Shown: positions 56,901 through 64,000 of the stretch, piece by piece
Layout of the letters: the number at the start of each line of letters is the position of its first letter
Position numbering within the stretch: the stretch's first letter is position 1
Source of the DNA: Rhodeus uyekii
Taxonomy: Eukaryota > Chordata > Actinopteri > Cypriniformes > Acheilognathidae
Direction: 5' to 3'
Length of the DNA stretch: 64,000 bases
Assembly (NCBI GenBank): GCA_037043235.1
Contig: JAWRVZ010000049.1
Span: 4,124,501 to 4,188,500, forward strand
The notes under the pieces: generated by a model
Told to the model about the DNA's origin: nothing
Seen by the model: the letters and a program-made list of their open reading frames with translations, nothing else
The model's database searches: none
Program-made: the position numbers and the translations under genes

Positions 56901-59677
56901 CGGTCGCATGTTTACCCGCAGGCGATGAGTGTGAGGTTACGGTCGCATGTTTACCCTCAGGCGATTAGTGTGAGGTTACGGTCGCATGTTTATCCGCAGG
57001 CGATGAGTGTGATGTTACGGTCGCATGTTTACCCGCAGGCGATGAGTGTGATGTTACGGTCGCATGTTTACCCGCAGGCGATGAGTGTGATGTTACGGTC
57101 GCATGTTTACCCGCAGGCTATCAGTGTGAGGTTACGGTCGCATGTTTACCCGCAGGCGATCAGTGTGATGTTACGGTCGCATGTTTACCCGCAGGCGATC
57201 AGTGTGATGTTACGGTCGCATGTTTACCCGCAGGCGATGAGTGTGAGGTTACGGTCGCATGTTTACCCTCAGGCGATGAGTGTGAGGTTACGGTCGCATG
57301 TTTACCCGCAGGCGATGAGTGTGATGTTACGGTCGCATGTTTACCCGCAGGCGATGAGTGTGATGTTACGGTCGCATGTTTACCCTCAGGCGATTAGTGT
57401 GAGGTTACGGTCGCATGTTTATCCGCAGGCGATGAGTGTGATGTTACGGTCGCATGTTTACCCGCAGGCGATGAGTGTGATGTTACGGTCGCATGTTTAC
57501 CCGCAGGCCATGAGTGTGATGTTACGGTCGCATGTTTACCCGCAGGCGATCAGTGTGAGGTTACGGTCGCATGTTTACCCGCAGGCGATCAGTGTGATGT
57601 TACGGTCGCATGTTTACCCGCAGGCTATCAGTGTGATGTTACGGTCGCATGTTTACCCGCAGGCGATCAGTGTGATGTTACGGTCGCATGTTTACCCGCA
57701 GGCGATCAGTGTGATGTTACAGTCGCATGTTTACCCGCAGGCGATCAGTGTGATGTTACGGTCGCATGTTTACCCGCAGGCGATGAGTGTGAGGTTACGG
57801 TCGCATGTTTACCCTCAGGCGATGAGTGTGAGGTTACGGTCGCATGTTTATCCGCAGACGATGAGTGTGATGTTACGGTCGCATGTTTACCCGCAGGCGA
57901 TCAGTGTGAGGTTACGGTCGCATGTTTACCCGCAGGCGATCAGTGTGAGGTTACGGTCGCATGTTTACCCGCAGGCGATCAGTGTGAGGTTACGGTCGCA
58001 TGTTTACCCGCAGGCGATCAGTGTGAGGTTACGGTCGCATGTTTACCCGCAGGCTATCAGTGTGAGGTTACGGTCGCATGTTTACCCGCAGGCGATCAGT
58101 GTGAGGTTACGGTCGCATGTTTACCCGCAGGCGATCAGTGTGAGGTTACGGTCGCATGTTTACCCGCAGGCGATCAGTGTGAGGTTACGGTCGCATGTTT
58201 ACCCGCAGGCTATCAGTGTGATGTTACGGTCGCATGTTTACCCGCAGGCGATCAGTGTGAGGTTACGGTCGCATGTTTACCCGCAGGCGATCAGTGTGAG
58301 GTTACGGTCGCATGTTTACCCGCAGGCTATCAGTGTGAGGTTACGGTCGCATGTTTACCCGCAGGCGATCAGTGTGATGTTACGGTCGCATGTTTACCCG
58401 CAGGCGATCAGTGTGATGTTACGGTCGCATGTTTACCCGCAGGCGATCAGTGTGATGTTACGGTCGCATGTTTACCCGCAGGCGATCAGTGTGATGTTAC
58501 GGTCGCATGTTTACCCGCAGGTGATGAGTGTGATGTTACGGTCGCATGTTTACCCGCAGGTGATGGATATGGGCAGCAGTAGCACGCAGGTGAGCACTAT
58601 GGTCATATATTTACCCGCAGGTGAGGGATATGGGCATATATTTATCTGCAGGTGAGGGATATGGGCACATATTTACCCGCAGGTGAGGTATATGGGCAGC
58701 AGCAGCGCGCAGGTGAGCAGTATGGTCATATATTTACCCGCAGGTGAGGGATATGGGCATATATTTATCCGCAGGTGAGGGATAAGGGCATATATTTACC
58801 CGCAGGTGAGGGATATGGGCATATATTTACCCGCAGGTGAGGGATATGGGCATATATTTACCCGCAGGTGAGGGATATGGGCATATATTTACCCGCAGGT
58901 GAGGGATATGGGCATATATTTACCCGCAGGTGAGGGATATGGGCATATATTTACCCGCAGGTGAGGGATATGGGCATATATTTACCCGCAGGTGAGGGAT
59001 ATGGGCATATATTTACCCGCAGGTGAGGGATATGGGCATATATTTACCCGCAGGTGAGGGATATGGGCATATATTTACCCGCAGGTGAGGGATATGGGCA
59101 TATATTTACCCGCAGGTGAGGGATATGGGCAGCAGCAGCGCGCAGGTGAGCAGTATGGTCATATATTTACCCGCAGGTGAGGGATATGGGCATATATTTA
59201 TCCGCAGGTGAGGGATATGGGCATATATTTACCCGCAGGTGAGGGATATGGGCAGCAGCGCGCAGGTGAGCAGTATGGTCATATATTTACCCGCAGGTGA
59301 GGGATATGGGCATATATTTATCCGCAGGTGAGGGATATGGGCATATATTTACCCGCAGGAGAGGGATATGGGCATACATTTACCCGCAGGTGAGGGATAT
59401 GGGCATATATTTACCCGCAGGTGAGGGATATGGGCAGCAGCAGCGCGCAGGTGAGCAGTATGAGCGCATGTGAGCAGTATGGAGATATATTTACCCGCAG
59501 GTGAGGGATATGGGCACTAGCAGCGCGCAGGTGAGCAGTATGGAGATATATTTACCCGCAGGTGAGGGATATGGGCAGCAGCAGCGCGCAGGTGAGCAGT
59601 ATGGCTCCACAGCACAGCTCGGGTCTTCTCATCATCTGATCCACCGCCTGCCGGAGCTGCTGCCGGACCCGCAGCAT
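50972..59677 (-). CDS. txndc11: Thioredoxin domain-containing protein 11
   Basis: An ER membrane protein of the disulfide-isomerase group (EFP1), known to partner with DUOX enzymes and ER-associated degradation factors. Twelve exons were read: 59677-59556, 56635-56419, 56293-56196, 56110-55981, 55688-55598, 55519-55407, 55332-55135, 52672-52192, 52117-51975, 51813-51701, 51585-51505 and 51428-50972. They sum to 2244 nt (747 aa plus stop). A signal anchor (AILLTCALLLPISL) lies near residues 25-38. The first thioredoxin-like fold has W92-C93-A-H-S, with one Cys only. The last has W541-C542-G-F-C545, a full CXXC. A long coiled coil occupies the C-terminus (LHRLQQQVFSLHRLRERLTQ and onwards). Family landmarks include FVAVNCWWHQGKCRKQK, GPALLTFLPHNPL, SCRTNKTL-like LQCRTNKTLRFYLLDAQLNW and NDLPWEFMVDHLPSVLFFPR. 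The human protein is longer, so the start could lie further 5'; a five-codon uORF precedes this ATG. Confidence 0.93.
53308..54215. repeat. 44-bp minisatellite in txndc11 intron 7 (~20 copies)
   Basis: The unit is CCCGGCAGCGCAGGAGCAAA + TCCTGTCCCGATGGGGATGC + CTGT. Copies differ at a few positions (CAGG/CAAG, TCCCGA/TCCTGA, CTGT/CTGC). Because 44 is not divisible by three and no frame of the unit contains a minus-strand stop, all three minus-strand frames stay open across the array. It lies between the exons ending at 55135 and starting at 52672, so it is intronic. Confidence 0.95.
54300..55000 (-). repeat. Repeat-like segment with short acidic/basic frame
   Basis: A minus-strand frame at 54701-54489 encodes FEANISRNRRKRMRRMLTSE EDEED-type sequence without known domain or splice partner, inside txndc11 intron 7. 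It may be a retroelement gag fragment. I cannot classify it. Confidence 0.25.
56664..58560. repeat. 39-bp minisatellite in txndc11 intron 1 (~49 copies)
   Basis: The unit is GTTACGGTCGCATGTTTACC + CGCAGGCGATCAGTGTGAT, with variable GAT/GAG and ATC/ATG/CTATC positions. Since 39 is 13 codons, a 664-codon plus-strand frame exists (repeating LRSHVYPQAISVM), but it is antisense and intronic. On the sense strand each unit contains CTGCGGGTAAAC, the same sequence as the txndc11 exon 1 donor. Confidence 0.95.
58561..59555. repeat. 31-bp minisatellite with interspersed exon 1 end copies, txndc11 intron 1
   Basis: The unit GTGAGGGATATGGGCATATA + TTTACCCGCAG is repeated about 25 times. At 58570, 58693, 59128, 59250, 59432 and 59515 it is replaced by longer units carrying GCAGCAGCAGCGCGCAGGTG followed by AGCAGTATGG, which is the complement of the 3' end of txndc11 exon 1 (codons for LLTCALLLPISLTCG). 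The array thus abuts and derives from the exon 1-intron 1 junction at 59556. Confidence 0.92.
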
Positions 59678-60104
59678 CCCAGACCCGCTACAGGGAACAG
59701 CTCATCCCGGGAGAACCAAAGAGAAACACACACATTCGCGTGCGCGCTCCAACCGCGCACACACACGTCTCTCTTCCGCCTGAGTCAGGGAGCGTCTCTA
59801 AACTACACACTGCTGTCAGTGCAGCTCACTCCCCAGGAAAACCAAACAAGACCGTTTCAAACGCTATTAACAGATCATAAATGAAGTCATGTTTCTATGA
59901 TGAATCCTGTTCTTGTAAATGTAAAGTAAGGGAGCATTATATTGACTCAATTCTATTTTCTATGAAATATCAGGCGAATATATTTCACGTGCATAGGCTC
60001 TGGCGTTCAGGTGTTGTTGCACTGGTGATGATTTTGTGTTTATCCCTAACTCCAAACTTTCCACCAATCAGCTGCGCGCACAGCAGAGCCACGTCACATC
60101 ATAA

Positions 60105-60308
<204 letters not shown>

Positions 60309-60452
60309 CTGTCTGCATGAACACACATCAGGAGGCGCACAACAACACTAGAAACAGTGTGGGATTTCCAACACTGGAAATCTTTTATTTAATAAACTGT
60401 CCATGATATTACATGTAAATCAAAGAAGAAAATTGAGTGTAAAATAAAAAGC

Positions 60453-60458
60453 TTTATT
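60453..60458 (-). terminator. Candidate bfar polyadenylation signal
   Basis: AATAAA on the minus strand, about 165 bp after the bfar stop codon. Confidence 0.4.
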
Positions 60459-60621
60459 ACTGATTGAATTGCACATGAACTGCATGGAATGATGAATTAA
60501 TGTGGTTTCATAAAATATAAATGTAAATAAAAAACTTTGATTGTGTGTGTGTCAGGGCCTGTGTTGTGTGTGTGTGTGTGTGTGTGTCACAGCCTGTGTT
60601 GTGTGTGTGTGTGTGTGTGTG

Positions 60622-60952
60622 TCACAGCCTGTGTTGTGTGTGTGTGCGCTGCAGTGTGTGTATGAGCACGGCTGCAGTGAGGAAGAGGCTGATGTACAGG
60701 TTGAGGTAAAACACACAGTTGATGATGAAGAGAGGAACCAGCGGCCAGAACAACACCAGCACAGACGAGTCCATCAGCACCGCTAACACAAGAACACACA
60801 CTGTCCGAAGGACCAGCCTGCAACACACACACACACACACACACACTCAATGCATACACTTACAAAACTGGATTTTTTTTCCAAAGTTGTAAAAACTTTT
60901 TTTTAAATTCATTTTTAGTGAATATGTTTTAAGTGTTTATGTATTTTAAAAC

Positions 60953-60983
<31 letters not shown>

Positions 60984-61259
60984 GTGAGAGTGTGAGTGAG
61001 TGAGTGTGTGTGTGTGTACCTCATCTCTCCTCTCCTCCACGTCGTCCAGTAGAAGTTGACGTCCAGCACGGTCAGTAGCGCGGCGTGAACGATGACGGCT
61101 CCTGCCACCCAGCAGTGAACGCTCAGCCAGTGCCAGGCAAACGCAGCCAGCAGCTGGTGCGGCAACAGGACGAACATCAGGGCAAACTCTGCCCACTGCT
61201 GCCAGCCTGGCCTCTCCTGCTGCGGCACAGAGAGAGAGTCAATACTAGCCCCTGACAGA

Positions 61260-61294
<35 letters not shown>

Positions 61295-62191
61295 CAGGGG
61301 TTTGTTGGATGGGCAGACGGTGTGAATGAAGGGCAGAAAGGTGTCGTCATAATCCAGCAGGTAGAGGTAGAGCAGCGTCAGACGCGGCAGCGTTCTCAGA
61401 CTGACCAGCAGAAACAGAGTCTTCCCTTCATTCCTCTCCTACAGAAACAGAGAGATGAGCAACCTGAATGTACCTGAATGACTCACACACTCACTCTCTC
61501 TCTCACACACACACACACACAGTCACTCCCTCTCTCACTCACACACACACACACACAGTCACTCCCTCTCTCACTCACACACACACACACACAGTCACTC
61601 ACTCTCTCTCACTCACACACACACACACACACAGTCACTCACTCTCTCTCACTCACACACACACACACACAGTCACTCCCTCTCTCACTCACACACACAC
61701 ACACAGTCACTCACTCTCTCTCACACACACACACACACCTTGTACTCCCAGAGTGTCTGTGGTTGTGTGACTCGGAGCTCTTTGAGTTTCTGCAGCTCGT
61801 CCAGGATGATCCGTCTGTGCAGCTGATTCTCCATCATGAACGGAGCCGCAGACAAATTACCATCACTGACAGCAGACAGTGATCTGACACACACACACAC
61901 ACAAGATTATAAGTTTGGGATCTGTAAGATTTGTTAAAAAGATTTTAATCATTCTAATTTGATAATTTGCTGCTCAACAAATATTTATGTATTGTGTGTG
62001 TGTGTGTGTTTTACCTGCCGTTAATCTGCTCCCTGCGGAATGTTTCTGTATACTGATTGGTCCAGACACCCAGATGCTCCACCCACAGCATGACATCATC
62101 AGCACTCCACCTGCTGAGGGGTTTTCCGAGCAGCGTCTCATGACGGGAGTCGGCACTGAACGTGCGGGACACTAACAACACCACCTACATG

Positions 62192-62237
<46 letters not shown>

Positions 62238-62516
62238 GATCATGCAGTGCAGCAGCTCATCCATAAGCGTGTGTGTATATGAGTGTGTGTGTGTGAGAGA
62301 GAGAGACTCACAGCTACACAGCTCAGTGCTGTCAGGACTCCGGACCAGAACTCCATCAGGTTGAGCTGTGGTGGGTTCGCTGGAGCCGCTACACGACGCA
62401 CCGGTCTGTTTCCCTGCTGCTGGAACGCCAGGAGAACACGGCAGAGCCACGGATCACTCCGGACGGCCTGCTTCCGTCGGCTCACGTCAGCGGGAAACAG
62501 CCTCTCCACCGCATCC
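60622..62516 (-). CDS. bfar: Bifunctional apoptosis regulator, C-terminal part (5' RING exons outside window)
   Basis: An ER-anchored E3 ligase-type protein that links death-receptor and mitochondrial apoptosis control. Six exons were read: 62516-62312, 62184-62015, 61883-61739, 61438-61295, 61219-61020 and 60817-60622. All are phase-consistent and give 352 residues to the stop. The order of parts is the region after RING (DAVERLFPADVSRRKQAVRS), a membrane segment (FWSGVLTALSCVAVVLLV) and a SAM domain (LSRWSADDVMLWVEHLGVWT, QYTETFRREQINGRSL). Then come the conserved LFLLVSLRTLPRLTLLYLYL with DYDDTFLPFIHTVCP, WAEFALMFVLLPHQLLAAFA with WHWLSVHCWVAG, and the terminal membrane segments (VLVLFWPLVPLFIINCVFYL). 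The RING domain expected at the N-terminus was not found between 62517 and 64000, so the gene continues beyond the right edge across a DIRS insertion. Confidence 0.93.
61484..61740. repeat. ~38-bp compound tandem repeat in bfar intron
   Basis: About seven units made of (AC)8-10 followed by AGTCACTC and CTCTCTCACTC, between the bfar exons at 61739 and 61438. It sits directly against the donor of the 61883-61739 exon. Confidence 0.9.
62192..62236. repeat. (AC)n microsatellite
   Basis: About 21 AC units in a bfar intron. Confidence 0.95.
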
Positions 62517-62529
62517 CTGTCACACACAC

Positions 62530-62880
62530 ACACACACGCACGCACACACTTTGTTTCATTGTGCGTCTGATTGAGAAAGTGAACATAGACAATGTCTGAC
62601 TAAACTTAATTATGTTATTAAGACGTTGGACTTTTAGGTGACTCGTTCACAACATGTATGACAACTTTAACTATAATTATAACAATAACTATAAAGGTAA
62701 CGTTAACTATAACTTTGATAGAAATAATACACATAATTGTAACTATAAAGATAAATAGATAAGGTAATGTTATGATAAGGTTCTAGTTCCTAATATAACC
62801 TTCTCTGAGATAACGGAAACAAAAATTGTGTCTGATGCATATGAAGAAAACTACACTTTCCTCTGAACAGTGAAGCCTGA
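62530..62880. other. bfar intron, nothing recognised
   Basis: AT-rich with TAACTATAA-type short repeats. No RING exon was recognised. Confidence 0.4.
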
Positions 62881-62889
62881 TTGGTTCAC

Positions 62890-64000
62890 AAGTGCCCTGT
62901 TTAGGCGGGCCGACTGCCTAATTAAGTCATGAGTCACACAGGAAGACATTTTTAGTCAGAATTTGATGAGGGCCCCAAAGCAGGCTACCAGAGACTAGAC
63001 CAAGCCCAAGACGAGGCTGTTCCCCCGGTGGAGTGACTCTCATCCCAGTACGGCACTGAAAGCCAAGGACTTGTATGCTAGCATTGTTCAGTGGGAGAGT
63101 CTTTGCTTTGAAGCTGGCAGTCCTTTAAAGTGAAGCACACAAACAGCTGCTGAATTAACACCGTAAGAGCCTGAACTGTGTGGCCTCTGTTCTCATCAGA
63201 AGAGGGGAGAAAGAAATGACTTGTGCTCTAAGGGGTGTGGAAAGTAACTTGGACACATAGCCTTAACTGGGGCTTAAGGAAAACCTCACTGTCCCTGTGC
63301 TCAAACTCTAGACAGGAATCGTCCTCTAGTTCTCTTGACTGATTCCAGAGCCAGCAGCAGAGGCTGTTGTGAGCAGCAAACGGAGACCCAGAAAGAGCCC
63401 TCAGGACCATGTGTTGAGGTGAGGCAGGTTTGACCACCAGGTCGTGTTTCCCCAACAATTGGCTAGCTATAGAATCATGGTACACAGCAAGAGCTGCTGT
63501 GCTTACCCTTATCGTGGACAGGGTGCAACCGCCGTCCAACAGCGTCCAACATCTCTTGTAGGAATGAGAGGAGTAATAGAGGCCATCTCACAATACAGAA
63601 GGTCTACATGCCCGACTGTGAACCATCGGGGAAAAAAAGCATTTTTAGGCTATAGGCACCTGGTAGAGGGTGCCCTAGCCTCAGAGATTGTGTTTATACC
63701 CTCCTGGGGAAGACGGCAAGGCTCCCAGATGGAGGCTACGCAACTTGGTTTGGAATTGCTCCAAATCATACAGACCATTTGGGAGGGGAGTCTCCAGTCT
63801 TCTGGCAACGGTCCACTCCGGAACAGATTGTCTGCACCAAAGTAAATTGAGCCAGACATATGTGCCGTTCTTATTAAATAGGGACTGTCCTGTGCCCACA
63901 GGAGGAGATGGCATGCCAGTCTGCGAAACGGGCGTGTGGAGTTTCCTTTTGGAAACTGAGCTCAATTCTACTCTCAAGTGAGGTGATTTTCAGGGGAGCA
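62890..64000 (-). mobile_element. DIRS-type element fragment (RNase H then tyrosine recombinase), continues past edge
   Basis: On the minus strand, FRSGPLPEDWRLPSQMVCMI followed by W (about 63830-63740) matches the RNase H end of DIRS1-like elements. LSTIRVSTAALAVYHDSIAS and GKHDLVVKP (about 63520-63430) match the start of the tyrosine recombinase. The order RNase H then recombinase is as expected. Several frameshifts are present. It probably lies in the bfar intron preceding the exon at 62516. Confidence 0.65.

Noticed and set aside
56661..58655. 664-aa plus-strand open frame as a repetitive protein gene
   Set aside because: It is antisense to txndc11 inside intron 1 and arises because the 39-bp unit is a multiple of three without a stop. 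There is no promoter, domain or splice support.
53308..59555. CRISPR-like array of regular direct repeats
   Set aside because: The units are contiguous, without unique spacers, and the genome is eukaryotic. These are minisatellites.
61468..61882. Plus-strand His/Thr/Leu/Ser frames
   Set aside because: Compound AC/TC tandem repeat in a bfar intron, antisense to the gene.

Overview
The window is vertebrate genomic DNA, most likely from a cyprinid-type teleost fish. The evidence is intron-containing genes with GT/AG junctions, AT-rich spacers full of CA/GT microsatellites, many fish-type transposons (DIRS, L2-like LINEs, TIR elements, solo LTRs), and a tandem set of FISNA-NACHT-LRR-B30.2 NLR immune genes, a family hugely expanded in teleosts. 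Every gene I can support lies on the minus strand, so each reads from high to low coordinates. Exon limits below come from reading splice sites and phases by eye.

Region 1 (1-8.8 kb) has no supportable gene. It is a mosaic of an LTR end, hAT-like fragments, a LINE tail and three TIR DNA transposons at 2.67-3.36, 3.69-4.35 and 4.72-5.68 kb.

Region 2 (8.9-49.1 kb) is an NLR cluster of three head-to-tail copies. Copy C (48.4-42.5 kb) is a pseudogene. A 265-bp TIR element sits in its NACHT exon, followed by an in-frame stop and a frameshifting deletion, and a CA-repeat expansion shifts the frame of its B30.2 exon. Copy B (39.2-23.9 kb) looks intact: short N-terminus, FISNA-NACHT, three LRR exons, two tandem B30.2 cassettes, then a terminal FIIND (ZU5-UPA) plus CARD exon. 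All its junctions are phase-consistent and the exons sum to 4896 nt (1631 aa). Its FIIND keeps the Phe|Ser autocleavage dipeptide and the upstream His of NLRP1/CARD8, so it is predicted to be an inflammasome-type sensor. Copy A (21.3-8.9 kb) has an intact FISNA-NACHT exon and two LRR exons, but no B30.2 or CARD inside the window. Putative promoters of A and C carry an ISRE-like GAAACCGAAA next to an NRF1-like GCGCATGCG, which suggests interferon-responsive expression. DIRS fragments, LINE pieces and solo LTRs fill the introns.

Region 3 (50.9-64.0 kb) holds two conserved single-copy-type genes, also on the minus strand. txndc11 (12 exons, 747 aa predicted) is an ER thioredoxin-domain protein. 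The 3' part of bfar (SAM domain plus membrane segments) lies upstream of it, with its 5' RING exons beyond the right edge. The txndc11 introns carry large minisatellites: about 20 copies of a 44-bp unit in intron 7, and about 2.9 kb of 39-bp and 31-bp units in intron 1. The intron 1 units contain the exon 1 splice donor itself, multiplied many times. A roughly 200-bp pure GT tract separates txndc11 from bfar, and a minus-strand DIRS fragment occupies the right edge.
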